This document shows, one piece after another, positions 18,384 through 27,194 of a DNA stretch of 64,000 nucleotides. The notes below the pieces were generated by a model. The model saw only the letters and a list, made by a program, of their open reading frames with translations. It did no database searches and was not told the DNA's origin. Where the stretch lies: contig NZ_VXCP01000010.1 in assembly GCF_011355085.1 (NCBI RefSeq), forward strand, positions 49,047 to 113,046, read 5' to 3'. This DNA is from Pseudomonas akapageensis (lineage in GTDB: Bacteria; Pseudomonadota; Gammaproteobacteria; Pseudomonadales; Pseudomonadaceae). The position numbers and the translations under genes were made by a program. Each line of letters begins with the position of its first letter. Positions within the stretch are counted from its first letter, which is position 1.

Positions 18384-19745
18384 ATGCGCGTATTGACCCC
18401 CATCTGCAGTGCAGTTTTGTTTGCGGTGGCCTGCGCTGATGCTCAAGCCATGTCGTTGACCGAAGCCATCCAGAGCACCCTGGACACACATCCCGAATTA
18501 CATGCCAACATGAACAGCCGGCTGTCTGCAGACGAAGAGGTGAAGGTAGCAAAAGGGGGCTACTACCCGAGTGTCGATATGTTCGCGGGTTACGGGCGGG
18601 AAAAATCCGACAACACCAACACGCGAGTTCCGCCCAGCAATCACAACAAGGAAACACTGAACTACACCCAGTCGGAACTGCGTTTGCGGCAAATGCTGTT
18701 CGATGGCTTCAACACCGCGAACGAAGTCGGTCGTACGGAAGCGGTCGTCAACTCCCGCGCCTACTTCGTCCAGGCCACTTCGCAAGCCCTGGCGCTGCGC
18801 ACCATCGAGGTCTATCTGGAGGTGCTCAAGCGCCGTGAGCTGTTGACCCTGGCCAAGAACAACCTGCAGGCACACTTGCGCGTCAACGATCAGATCGGCC
18901 TGCGCAGCGAACGCGGCATTGGCAGCATCGCCGACCAGGACCAATCCAAGGCCCGTCGCGCGTTGGCGGAAAACAACTACTACACCGCACAGGTTGACCT
19001 GCAGGATGCCGAAGCCAACTTTTTCAGCGTTACCGGGCGCTCGGCCGATGAGCTGGAAACGCCTGCATCGATCCGCGGAGAAGTTCCCGTGGACCTGTCC
19101 GCCGCACGCCAGAGCATGCTCGCGAACAACCCCTACCTGAAATCGGCCCAGGCCGATGTGCAAGCGGCCGAGAAGCAATACGAAGTCGCCAAGTCGCCGT
19201 TCTACCCGCGCTTCGATGCGGAACTGGCCACCGGCGCCAATAACAACCTGCAAGGCCAGACAGGCCATGACAACACCGACTGGCGCGCCGGCGTCGTGAT
19301 GACCTACAACCTGTTCAAGGGCGGCAGCGACAAGGCCCGCTTGCAGTCGGATGCGTACAAGGTCAATCAGGCGATGGACATCCGCAACAACGCCCTGCGC
19401 CAGATCGACGAAGACATGCGTCTGGCCTGGAATGCCATGAACAATGCCAAGCTGCAGACCCCGATCGCTCGCGAGTACGCCGAAACCTCCATCCGCGTGC
19501 GTGCCGCCTACCAGGACCAGTTCGGCCTGGGCCAACGCACCCTGCTCGACCTGCTCGACAGCGAAAACGAACTCTACAACGCCAACCGCCGTTACACGGA
19601 AGTCCGTTACATCGAGGAGTTCTCCAACTACCGGGTGCTGGCCAACATGGGCGAACTGCTGAACAGGCAGAAGGTGGTGCTGCCCGTCGAAGCCATTGCC
19701 AGTTCCGAAGTCAAAAGCGAAGCACGTCTCCCTGACATGAGATAA
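18384..19745 (+). CDS. TolC-family outer membrane protein of type I secretion system (LapE-like)
   Basis: This 453-residue protein is the outer-membrane channel of the adhesin secretion system. It has a signal peptide (residues 1-22, ending ADAQA) and the two-fold repeat of the outer membrane efflux protein family, with long coiled-coil helices and AggA/LapE-like text (MSLTEAIQSTLDTHPEL at the mature N-terminus, GQRTLLDLLDSENELYNA near 385). I chose the ATG at 18384 because it starts a signal peptide and follows GGGAG. The next gene begins 27 bases after the stop, so the three secretion genes are probably one operon. Confidence 0.92.
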   Translation: MRVLTPICSAVLFAVACADAQAMSLTEAIQSTLDTHPELHANMNSRLSADEEVKVAKGGYYPSVDMFAGYGREKSDNTNTRVPPSNHNKETLNYTQSELRLRQMLFDGFNTANEVGRTEAVVNSRAYFVQATSQALALRTIEVYLEVLKRRELLTLAKNNLQAHLRVNDQIGLRSERGIGSIADQDQSKARRALAENNYYTAQVDLQDAEANFFSVTGRSADELETPASIRGEVPVDLSAARQSMLANNPYLKSAQADVQAAEKQYEVAKSPFYPRFDAELATGANNNLQGQTGHDNTDWRAGVVMTYNLFKGGSDKARLQSDAYKVNQAMDIRNNALRQIDEDMRLAWNAMNNAKLQTPIAREYAETSIRVRAAYQDQFGLGQRTLLDLLDSENELYNANRRYTEVRYIEEFSNYRVLANMGELLNRQKVVLPVEAIASSEVKSEARLPDMR

Positions 19746-19772
19746 CTCAGTATCAGTGCTGGAGTAAGCCAA

Positions 19773-21923
19773 TTGACTAGCATGCAATCCGCGGCGTTCG
19801 ATCCTCGCCAGAGCTTCGACGACCCTTTGCTCGATGGACTTCTGATCCTCTGCAAGCTCCACGGTTGCACGGTCAGCCGGGCCAGCCTCAGTGCCGGCTT
19901 GCCCCTGGCGCAGCAGCGCTTGAGCCTTGAGCTTTTGCCCCGCGCCGCGGCCCGCGCAGGCCTGCAAGCCCGGCTGCTGCGGCGCAAGCTTGATGCGATT
20001 TCTGCACTCAACCTGCCCGTCCTGTTGCTGCTTGAAGGCGGCCGCTGCGCGGTACTCAGGCGCTGGGGCGACGATGGCCGGGCCCTGATCCTGCCCTGCG
20101 AAGCCGAAGGCGGCGAGCAATGGGTCAGCCGCGAAGAACTGGCTGCCGCCTATAGCGGCCAGGCCCTGTTCGCCAGGCCTCGGCATGAACTGGAAGACTT
20201 GCGCTCGCCCCTGATGCCACGGGTCGAGGCGTGGTTTCGCGACACCCTGAAACTGTCCCGCTGGCTCTACAGTGACGCCATTCTTGCCAGCCTGATGATC
20301 AACCTGCTGGGCCTGATGGTGCCATTGTTCGTGATGCAGACCTATGACCGCGTGGTGCCCAACCAGGCCACTTCGACCCTTTGGGTGCTGGCCATCGGGC
20401 TGCTGATCGGTACCTGCTTCGAACTGTTCCTGCGTGTAGTGCGTGCGCACCTGCTCGACACGGCCGGCAAGAAGACCGACCTGATTCTTTCCGCCACGTT
20501 GTTCGAACGCATAACCGGCATGGCCATGAAAGCCCGCCCCGCCACCATCGGTGGCTTTGCCCAAAGCATTCATGACTTCCAGGGCCTGCGGGAGTTTCTC
20601 ACCGCCGTAACCCTGACCAGCATCATCGACCTGCCGTTCGCGCTGCTCATGCTGGTGGTAATCGGCCTGCTTGGCGGCTGGCTGGTGGTGATCCCGGTGA
20701 TTGCCTTCCCGGTCACCATCCTCTTCGCCATGCTCATCCAGTTGCGCCTGCGTGATACGGTGCAAAAAAGCCTGAGCCTTGGCGCCGTCCGCCAGGCCCT
20801 GTTGATCGAAACCCTCGGTGGCCTGGAAACCCTCAAGGCCTGCAGCGCCGAAAGCGAGCGGCAATACCAGTGGGAAACCACCCACGGTGCGCTGACCCGG
20901 CTCGACAGCCACGCCCGCAACCTCTCGGCACTGGCTACCAACGGCACACTGTTCATACAGCAGTTCTGTGGCATGGCCACCATTGTGGCCGGGGTCTACA
21001 GCATCATCGCCGGCAACCTCAGCGTCGGCGCCCTGGTCGCCACCTACATGCTCGGCAGCCGCGTACTGGCGCCTTTGGGGCAGATCGCCGGTTTGATCAC
21101 CCGCTACCAGCAGGCGCAATTGACCATGCGCAGCACCGATGCACTGATGGCCCTGCCCCAGGAGCGCGAGGCACGCCAGCGGCCACTGGAGCGCACTCAA
21201 CTGCAAGGTGCCGTGGAAGTCAGCCGCGTCAGTTTTCGCTATGCCGGGCAGAACGCCCCGGCCTTGAACAACCTGGCCTTCAGCATGAAACCGGGCGAGC
21301 GCATCGGCATCATCGGCCGCAGCGGCTCGGGCAAGAGCACGCTGGCGCGGTTGATCATGGGCTTCTATGCCCCCGAAGAAGGCCAGATCCTGCTCGATGG
21401 CCTGGACCTGCGCCAATTGGATGTCGCCGACCTGCGCCATCAAATCGGCTATGTCGCCCACGACTTGCCGCTGCTGGCTGGCAGCCTGCGTGACAACCTG
21501 ACCCTGGGCGCCCGCTACGTCAGCGATGCGCGGATGCTCGAAGTGGCCGAACTGACCGGCGTCAGCGAACTGGCGCGCCAGCATCCCCAGGGCTTCGACC
21601 GCCCCGTGGGCGAGCGTGGCCAGCTGCTGTCCGGCGGTCAGCGCCAGGCCGTGCTGCTGGCCCGGGCCATGTTGCTGGAGCCGCCGATCATGTTGCTCGA
21701 CGAACCCACCAGCCACATGGACAACAGCAGCGAGGACATGCTGCGTCAGCGCCTGCACGGCTGGGTCCAGGGCAAGACCCTGCTGCTGGTCACGCACCGC
21801 ACTTCAATGCTCAGCCTGGTCGACCGTCTGGTGGTCATGGACAACGGCCGTATCGTTGCCGACGGCCCCAAAGAAGCGGTTATCGAAGCACTACGCAAGG
21901 GCCTCGTGGGCTCGGCAGTCTAG
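19773..21923 (+). CDS. Type I secretion ABC transporter permease/ATPase (LapB-like)
   Basis: This 716-residue inner-membrane protein powers adhesin export. Residues 10-130 form a C39-peptidase-like domain without the catalytic cysteine motif, as in LapB and HlyB, which bind rather than cut the substrate. A six-helix membrane domain spans about 150-440. The ATPase has Walker A GRSGSGKST, signature LSGGQRQ, Walker B MLLDEPTSHMD and the H-loop THRTSML. The TTG start has GGAG eight bases upstream; the nearest ATG is three codons inside. The text DDPLLDGLLILCKLHG is close to LapB of P. fluorescens. Confidence 0.94.
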   Translation: MTSMQSAAFDPRQSFDDPLLDGLLILCKLHGCTVSRASLSAGLPLAQQRLSLELLPRAAARAGLQARLLRRKLDAISALNLPVLLLLEGGRCAVLRRWGDDGRALILPCEAEGGEQWVSREELAAAYSGQALFARPRHELEDLRSPLMPRVEAWFRDTLKLSRWLYSDAILASLMINLLGLMVPLFVMQTYDRVVPNQATSTLWVLAIGLLIGTCFELFLRVVRAHLLDTAGKKTDLILSATLFERITGMAMKARPATIGGFAQSIHDFQGLREFLTAVTLTSIIDLPFALLMLVVIGLLGGWLVVIPVIAFPVTILFAMLIQLRLRDTVQKSLSLGAVRQALLIETLGGLETLKACSAESERQYQWETTHGALTRLDSHARNLSALATNGTLFIQQFCGMATIVAGVYSIIAGNLSVGALVATYMLGSRVLAPLGQIAGLITRYQQAQLTMRSTDALMALPQEREARQRPLERTQLQGAVEVSRVSFRYAGQNAPALNNLAFSMKPGERIGIIGRSGSGKSTLARLIMGFYAPEEGQILLDGLDLRQLDVADLRHQIGYVAHDLPLLAGSLRDNLTLGARYVSDARMLEVAELTGVSELARQHPQGFDRPVGERGQLLSGGQRQAVLLARAMLLEPPIMLLDEPTSHMDNSSEDMLRQRLHGWVQGKTLLLVTHRTSMLSLVDRLVVMDNGRIVADGPKEAVIEALRKGLVGSAV

Positions 21924-21934
21924 GAGTTGCGAAC

Positions 21935-23290
21935 ATGTCCGCAAGTGTTGGCCGTCGCGGCTATCTGCACAGTTTCGGCAAAACCGCCGAAAGCGAATTC
22001 ATGCCCGAGGTGGCCGGTGCCGCCCTGGAGGATTCACCCAGGTTTTCACGTGTCACCGTCTGGCTCTCTGCAGCCCTGATCATATCGGCGTTGGTGTGGG
22101 CCAGATTCGCCGTGCTCGACGAGGTCACCATGGGCGAAGGCAAGGCTATCCCCTCGAGCAAGGTGCAGGTTATCCAGAACCTTGAAGGTGGCATCGTCAC
22201 CGAAATCTTTGTCCGCGAAGGGCAAATGGTGAACAAGGGCGATACCCTGCTGCGCCTGGATGACACGCGCTTTCAGTCCAACAAGGGCGAGAGCGAAGCT
22301 GACCGCTACGCCCTCACCGCCCAGGTCGAACGCCTGTCGGCCGAAGCCGAAGGCCGCCCATTCGCGTTATCCGAAGAGGTCCGCAGCAAGGCGCCGCAAG
22401 TCGCCGAGGACGAGCGCGCCCTCTATCAATCCCGCCAACGGCGCCTGGCCAGCGAGCAGAACACGCTCAATGAACAACTGCGGCAAAAAACCCAGGAGCT
22501 TGCCGAGTTTCGCTCCAAACAAGAACAATATCGCTCAAGTCTCGGGTTGATTCAGCAAGAGCTGAACATGTCGACGCCCCTGGTCGGGACCGGGGCGATC
22601 TCACCGGTGGAAATTCTTCGCTTGAAACGCAGTGCCGTGGAAGTGCGCGGCTCGATGGATGCCACCCGCCTGGCAATTCCACGCGCTGAAGCGGCCATCA
22701 ATGAAATCAAAAGCAAGATAGACGAATCGGAGCTGGTCTTCCGTTCCGAAGCGGCCAAGGAACTCAACGAAAAACGTACGGACCTCTCGAAAATCACCGC
22801 GAACAGCATCGCCATCGAGGACCGGGTCAGTCGTACCACCGTGGTGTCGCCGGTGCACGGCATCATCAAACTGCTCAAGGTCAACACCATCGGCGGCGTG
22901 GTCCAGCCCGGCAGCGACCTGGTGGAAATCGTGCCACTGGAAGACAACCTGTTGATCGAGGCCAAGGTCCGGCCCCAGGACGTCGCCTTCCTGCATCCCG
23001 GCCAGCCGGCCATGGTCAAGTTCAGCGCCTATGACTACACCATCTACGGCGGCCTGAAAGCCAAGCTGGAATTGATCAGCGCCGATACGGTGACCGACGA
23101 CAAGGGCAATGCCTTTTACCTGATCCAGGTGCGGACGGATAAGAATCACTTGGGCGGTGACAACAAGCCGTTGCTGATCATTCCGGGGATGACGGCGACG
23201 GTGGATATCATTACCGGGCACAAGAGCGTGCTGGATTATTTGCTCAAGCCGGTGTTGAAGGCGCGGACTGAAGCGCTGCGTGAACGTTGA
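21935..23290 (+). CDS. HlyD-family periplasmic adaptor of type I secretion system (LapC-like)
   Basis: This 451-residue protein links the ABC transporter to the outer-membrane channel. A cytoplasmic N-terminus of about 45 residues is followed by one membrane helix (about 46-65). A lipoyl/barrel-sandwich part (VIQNLEGGIVTEIFVREGQMV) comes next, then a long coiled coil and a beta-barrel domain with VVSPVHGIIKLLKVNTIGGVVQPG and GMTATVDIITGHKS. The gene begins 12 bases after the ABC gene. Its last 40 codons shift to G- and T-ending codons, next to a REP element. Confidence 0.93.
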   Translation: MSASVGRRGYLHSFGKTAESEFMPEVAGAALEDSPRFSRVTVWLSAALIISALVWARFAVLDEVTMGEGKAIPSSKVQVIQNLEGGIVTEIFVREGQMVNKGDTLLRLDDTRFQSNKGESEADRYALTAQVERLSAEAEGRPFALSEEVRSKAPQVAEDERALYQSRQRRLASEQNTLNEQLRQKTQELAEFRSKQEQYRSSLGLIQQELNMSTPLVGTGAISPVEILRLKRSAVEVRGSMDATRLAIPRAEAAINEIKSKIDESELVFRSEAAKELNEKRTDLSKITANSIAIEDRVSRTTVVSPVHGIIKLLKVNTIGGVVQPGSDLVEIVPLEDNLLIEAKVRPQDVAFLHPGQPAMVKFSAYDYTIYGGLKAKLELISADTVTDDKGNAFYLIQVRTDKNHLGGDNKPLLIIPGMTATVDIITGHKSVLDYLLKPVLKARTEALRER

Positions 23291-23310
23291 GTTTTGTAGA
23301 GGTTCTTGAG

Positions 23311-23396
23311 GGCCCTATCGCTGGCAAGCCAGCTCCCACAGTGATCGCAAGGGCAGCACGATCTCTGTGGGAGCTGGCTTGCCAGCGATGAGGCCC
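23311..23396. repeat. REP pair (inverted) after the secretion operon
   Basis: Two inverted copies of the REP core CGCTGGCAAGCCAGCTCCCACAG are separated by about 33 bases. Both halves are of the CTGGCAAGCCAG type. The element starts 21 bases past the stop of the HlyD-like gene and lies between convergent genes. Confidence 0.9.
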
Positions 23397-23402
23397 GGTC
23401 AT

Positions 23403-24008
23403 TCACCGCAAATGATTGCGCTCATACGTCGCCTGCCCCATCGCCGCAATCTGCCCCTCGATCAACGCATCGAAAGGCTTTAACAACGCCTCGAACGAAG
23501 CCGGCGCCTCAAGCACATCCAACGCCTGCACCACCGCCTCCACCGTCGACAGCGCCCCCGGCCCCGGCGCCTTGCGCAAGCGATAGCGCGACGGCAAGGC
23601 TTGCGAAAGGGTCACCCTGGGCAAAGCAGCCAACTGCGGATTCACATGCAACAGTTTGCGCGCCTTGCGCCAGGTGCCATCCGGCACCACCAGCAGCAAC
23701 GGCAAACTTTCGGCCTGCGCCGTATAGGCCGTCAGCGCCTGCGCATCGTCACCGGGAAACAACAGGCGTGCCTGATAGCCCGGCTGATTCAACAAGGCTG
23801 GCAGATCATCGAACACCTCCCCCACCCGCAACTCGGCATTGCGCAAGCCAAGGGCCGCAAGCCGGGCAGTGTTCAAGGCGTGATTGACTTCACTGGGATG
23901 CTGCAGCAGCAATACGCGCGTGCGGCTGTCCAGCAGAGGGATAAGCGGGCACAGACAATGGGCTGCAGGGCGCAGGCAGCGGCTGCACTGTATTCTGGGG
24001 TGCGTCAT
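23403..24008 (-). CDS. DTW domain protein, tRNA-uridine aminocarboxypropyltransferase-like
   Basis: The 201-residue protein has the DTW signature (VPDGTWRKARKLL near residue 107) and N-terminal metal-type cysteines (CSRCLRPAAHCLCP). In E. coli the related TapT places the 3-amino-3-carboxypropyl group from S-adenosylmethionine on uridine 47 of tRNA. The two DTW branches differ in detail, so the exact position modified is not certain here. The ATG at 24008 is preceded by AGGAG. The 3' third uses many G- and T-ending codons and ends close to a REP pair. Confidence 0.85.
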   Translation of the reverse strand: MTHPRIQCSRCLRPAAHCLCPLIPLLDSRTRVLLLQHPSEVNHALNTARLAALGLRNAELRVGEVFDDLPALLNQPGYQARLLFPGDDAQALTAYTAQAESLPLLLVVPDGTWRKARKLLHVNPQLAALPRVTLSQALPSRYRLRKAPGPGALSTVEAVVQALDVLEAPASFEALLKPFDALIEGQIAAMGQATYERNHLR

Positions 24009-24076
24009 GGCGTCTCCTGATGGTCAAGTCTGCCACAGGACGCCACCCCGCTTCTGCCCCTTTGTAGTACCGAATG

Positions 24077-24109
24077 ACAGCAGTCTACCGGCAGGCAGAC
24101 TGCTGTTTT
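24077..24109. terminator. Hairpin downstream of the carbohydrate-binding-like gene
   Basis: A perfect 10-bp stem, ACAGCAGTCT and AGACTGCTGT, has a ten-base loop. A T run follows only on the plus strand, while the nearest upstream gene is on the minus strand. It may stop the minus-strand message without a U tract, or have another role. Confidence 0.4.
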
Positions 24110-24133
24110 AATCGCGGGATCAAGCCAGGAACA

Positions 24134-24928
24134 TCAACCGGAGCGCTTGAGCGATACGCTGTTGAATTTAAATTCAGTGGTACCGGTGGCAGTGCGCATC
24201 AACCTGACTTCGATTTTTGTAACGTCCGCGGCTACAGGAAATGTCGACTCATACTCACCGGGGCCATTGTAGTCACGACTGTGCACCTCTGCGCCATCCG
24301 CGAGTACAACAATGCGTCCGTTTTGCAGCGGCTGAGTCGTGACATCAACTTTTAACGTATAAGTTCCTGGCCCTGCTGAGTCGACGCTCTGGGACACAAA
24401 GAGTGGGGCGGAGGAAAAAATGCAGGCATCACCATCGTAGCTTGGGTTGCTGGCAAGCCAATGCTCACCGAGGTCGGTAAAACTGTGATTTTTGAGCAGC
24501 TCTTCCGACTCTTCCATCACCGTCATGGTGACATTGTCAAACCAGGCCATGCCTGATGACCCTCCCCACAATCGAAATTCGACAGAGTTCACATTTTCTG
24601 GAATGCGAAATGTGGTTTGCAGCTCATATTGCTGCCCGGCGATAAGTACAAAAGCCTCCTGTGATCCGCTGGAAAAAATAAGCTGTATCCGCCCTTCCCG
24701 TGCGTAGGTGCTAAAGGCGGTAGCTGTAACCAGATACAAGGCGCCCGGCTCAACCCGAATGGGAGTGGCGTGAGAAGCAAACGTATTAGGGGTTCGTGCA
24801 GGGAGATTACAGCGTTGATTTTCAAAAGTTGCCCCGTCCGGACTCCAGCCGGTAGTTCCGTTGTCAAATGTACCGTTGAGTATCAAATTGGTTGCTTTGG
24901 CTTTTCGCGCCAGTTGCTGGTCATTCAT
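24134..24928 (-). CDS. Two-domain protein resembling carbohydrate-binding modules; function unknown
   Basis: This 264-residue protein seems to contain two beta-sandwich domains of the CBM4/9-like kind. The first begins NLILNGTFDNGTTGWSPDG (about residues 14-32) and the second ELLKNHSFTDLGEHW (about 140). Both have the N-G/H-xF-xx-GW/HW pattern that starts many such domains. There is no signal peptide, membrane segment or enzyme domain. I chose the ATG at 24928, preceded by GAGAG, over one 12 codons upstream. Base composition is visibly less GC-rich than the neighbours, and it stands alone between unrelated genes, which suggests horizontal gain. Confidence 0.7.
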   Translation of the reverse strand: MNDQQLARKAKATNLILNGTFDNGTTGWSPDGATFENQRCNLPARTPNTFASHATPIRVEPGALYLVTATAFSTYAREGRIQLIFSSGSQEAFVLIAGQQYELQTTFRIPENVNSVEFRLWGGSSGMAWFDNVTMTVMEESEELLKNHSFTDLGEHWLASNPSYDGDACIFSSAPLFVSQSVDSAGPGTYTLKVDVTTQPLQNGRIVVLADGAEVHSRDYNGPGEYESTFPVAADVTKIEVRLMRTATGTTEFKFNSVSLKRSG

Positions 24929-25118
24929 GAAGTTACTCTCGAAATACGCGGTTGATGGACGCACAACCCCCGCCGGCGATGACGCGCATCGACAGAAATC
25001 CGGAGAAAAATGATCAGGGGCAGCCTGCAGGCACCGCCTGTGCCTGAGGCGCTGGTTGCAACATTAGGAGCGGCGCGAAAGGGCGTCTAGCTAGCAGATC
25101 TGATAGGCGGTCAGTGGC

Positions 25119-26012
25119 CTACAACGTATTGAGCTGCGCCTTGAGCAGATCACGAAAGGTCTGGATCAAGGGCTCCCGACTCCGACCACGACGCACGATC
25201 ATCGAGAACGGTGCCTGGTAACCGAACGTCGCCGGCGACAGCACGCGCAGGTCGCCCTTGTCGGCCCAGGGTTGGGCATAGTGCTCAGGCAAGTAACCGA
25301 TATAGGCCCCGGAGAGCACCAGGATCAATTGCGCCTCCATACTTTCCACGGTCGCAGCACTGTGCTTGAAGCCATGGCGGGCCAGTTCGGCCTGGCTCCA
25401 GTAGCCACGGCCGACCATGCGCTGCTGGGTGATGACTTGCTCGGGGATGCGCCGCTCGTTGTACAGCGGATGCCGGTTACTGCAATACAGCCAGTGCTGC
25501 TCACGGTACAGCGGCTGATAGACCAGCCCGCTCATGCGCGTGGAAAAGGCGCCGATGGCCAGGTCCAGGCGGTTGTCCTGGACCCCCAGTTGCAATTCGT
25601 AGGGGCTTGAGACCGACAGGTGCAGGTGCACCGCCGGGTGTTCCTGGCTATAGGCGCCAATGGCCTCGGCAAATGGCAGGGCCCGGTCGCTGACGGTGGA
25701 GTCGATGACGCCCAGGTTGAGGGTACCGCGCAGTTCGCCCTTGAGCGCGGCGGCATATTGTTCGAAGCCCTCCATCTCGCCCATCAGGCGCAGGGTTTCC
25801 TGGTGGAACAGTTCGCCCTTGCTGGTAAGACTGAAGCCACCGCGCCCGCGATGGCACAGCACGATGCCCAGGCTCGCCTCGAGCTGGCTCATATAAGTAC
25901 TGATTGCCGATGTCGACAGGTTGAGCTCCTGTTGGGCATTGGCGAAGCCCTGGTGGCGCACCACGCTGACGAAGATGCGCAACAGTTTCAGGTCGGGTAA
26001 GGCATTGGCCAT
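25119..26012 (-). CDS. LysR family regulator divergent from the ureohydrolase (GbuR-like)
   Basis: This 297-residue LysR-type regulator has an N-terminal winged helix (FANAQQELNLSTSAISTYMSQLE at about residues 22-44) and a periplasmic-binding-like effector domain. It is divergent from the ureohydrolase gene with 222 bases between. In P. aeruginosa the regulator next to gbuA (PA1421) is GbuR (PA1422), which answers to 4-guanidinobutyrate; the layout here is the same. By position it should control the downstream ureohydrolase and transporter genes. The family is secure and the ligand is inferred. Confidence 0.88.
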   Translation of the reverse strand: MANALPDLKLLRIFVSVVRHQGFANAQQELNLSTSAISTYMSQLEASLGIVLCHRGRGGFSLTSKGELFHQETLRLMGEMEGFEQYAAALKGELRGTLNLGVIDSTVSDRALPFAEAIGAYSQEHPAVHLHLSVSSPYELQLGVQDNRLDLAIGAFSTRMSGLVYQPLYREQHWLYCSNRHPLYNERRIPEQVITQQRMVGRGYWSQAELARHGFKHSAATVESMEAQLILVLSGAYIGYLPEHYAQPWADKGDLRVLSPATFGYQAPFSMIVRRGRSREPLIQTFRDLLKAQLNTL

Positions 26013-26074
26013 GGGGGTTCCAGCACAACACAGGACAGAGTGATAGTGCCCAGTCTAAACGCTCCCAGCGCAAT

Positions 26075-26094
26075 AGTTTAGAAAATTCTGAACT
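26075..26094. promoter_or_regulatory. Candidate LysR operator in the lysR-ureohydrolase intergenic region
   Basis: An imperfect dyad AGTTTAG-N6-CTGAACT with one mismatch lies 63 bases upstream of the LysR start. An overlapping TTAG-N11-CTAA (26078-26096) also fits the T-N11-A rule of LysR regulators. It is a reasonable site for autoregulation and for activation of the divergent gene. Confidence 0.45.
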
Positions 26095-26234
26095 AAGTAT
26101 TTGCCTGTAGCGATTCTACAAAGGCACTACCTTTTGCAGACTTCACTCAATGTGCCCTATCCAGCGCTTTTTCGGTTTCAACGACACCGGCTGGACAGGT
26201 TCAAACAACTAAAACAAACGATGAGGCCTTAGCC

Positions 26235-27185
26235 GTGGACAAGATTCTTCACCAACCACTCGGCGGTAACGAAATGCCACGCTTCGGCGGCATCGCGACC
26301 ATGATGCGCCTGCCACACCTGCAGGACCCTGCCGGTCTGGATGCTGCTTTTGTCGGGATCCCCCTGGACATCGGTACTTCGCTGCGCTCGGGCACCCGTT
26401 TCGGACCGCGCCAGATCCGCGCCGAGTCGGTCATGATCCGTCCGTACAACATGGCCACTGGCGCAGCACCGTTCGACTCGCTGTCGGTTGCCGACATCGG
26501 CGATGTGGCGATCAACACCTTCAACCTGCTCGACGCCGTGCGCATCATCGAAGAAGCCTACGACAAGATCGTCGAGCACAACGTCATCCCGCTGACCCTG
26601 GGCGGTGACCACACCATCACCCTGCCGATCCTGCGCGCACTGCACAAGAAGCACGGCAAGATCGGCCTGGTCCACATCGATGCCCACGCCGACGTCAACG
26701 ATCACATGTTCGGCGAGAAGATCGCCCACGGCACCACCTTCCGCCGCGCGGTAGAAGAAGGCCTGCTGGACTGCGACCGTGTCGTGCAGATCGGTCTGCG
26801 CGCCCAGGGCTACACCGCCGAAGACTTCAACTGGAGCCGCAACCAGGGCTTCCGCGTGGTCCAGGCCGAAGAGTGCTGGCACAAATCCCTTGAGCCATTG
26901 ATGGCTGAAGTCCGTGAAAAAGTCGGCGGCGGCCCGGTTTACCTGAGCTTCGACATCGACGGTATCGACCCGGCCTGGGCCCCAGGTACCGGCACCCCGG
27001 AAATCGGTGGCCTGACCACCATCCAGGCGATCGAAATCGTTCGTGGCTGCCAGGGCCTGGACCTGATCGGTTGCGATCTGGTCGAAGTTTCGCCGCCGTA
27101 CGACACCACCGGCAACACCTCGCTGCTGGGCGCCAACCTGCTGTACGAAATGCTCTGCGTACTGCCCGGTGTGACCCATCGCTGA
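26235..27185 (+). CDS. gbuA: Agmatinase/guanidinobutyrase family ureohydrolase
   Basis: This 316-residue enzyme is a manganese ureohydrolase that splits a guanidino compound into urea and an amine. The metal motifs GGDHTI, DAHADVND and SFDIDGIDP are all present. Length and text are close to guanidinobutyrase GbuA of P. aeruginosa (PA1421), and the neighbours match that region, so 4-guanidinobutyrate is the likely substrate; agmatine or 3-guanidinopropionate remain possible. The start is a GTG at 26235 with TGAGG nine bases upstream. It is followed after nine bases by an NTF2-like gene. Confidence 0.9.
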   Translation: MDKILHQPLGGNEMPRFGGIATMMRLPHLQDPAGLDAAFVGIPLDIGTSLRSGTRFGPRQIRAESVMIRPYNMATGAAPFDSLSVADIGDVAINTFNLLDAVRIIEEAYDKIVEHNVIPLTLGGDHTITLPILRALHKKHGKIGLVHIDAHADVNDHMFGEKIAHGTTFRRAVEEGLLDCDRVVQIGLRAQGYTAEDFNWSRNQGFRVVQAEECWHKSLEPLMAEVREKVGGGPVYLSFDIDGIDPAWAPGTGTPEIGGLTTIQAIEIVRGCQGLDLIGCDLVEVSPPYDTTGNTSLLGANLLYEMLCVLPGVTHR

Positions 27186-27194
27186 GGCGCACCC

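Noticed and set aside
18498..21797. A 1099-codon open frame opposite the TolC and ABC genes
   Set aside because: It crosses two well-supported genes on the other strand and has no recognisable protein features.
26097..26234. Possible guanidine riboswitch before the ureohydrolase gene
   Set aside because: I looked for paired ACGR-loop hairpins or other guanidine-class elements and found none; control by the divergent LysR protein is simpler.
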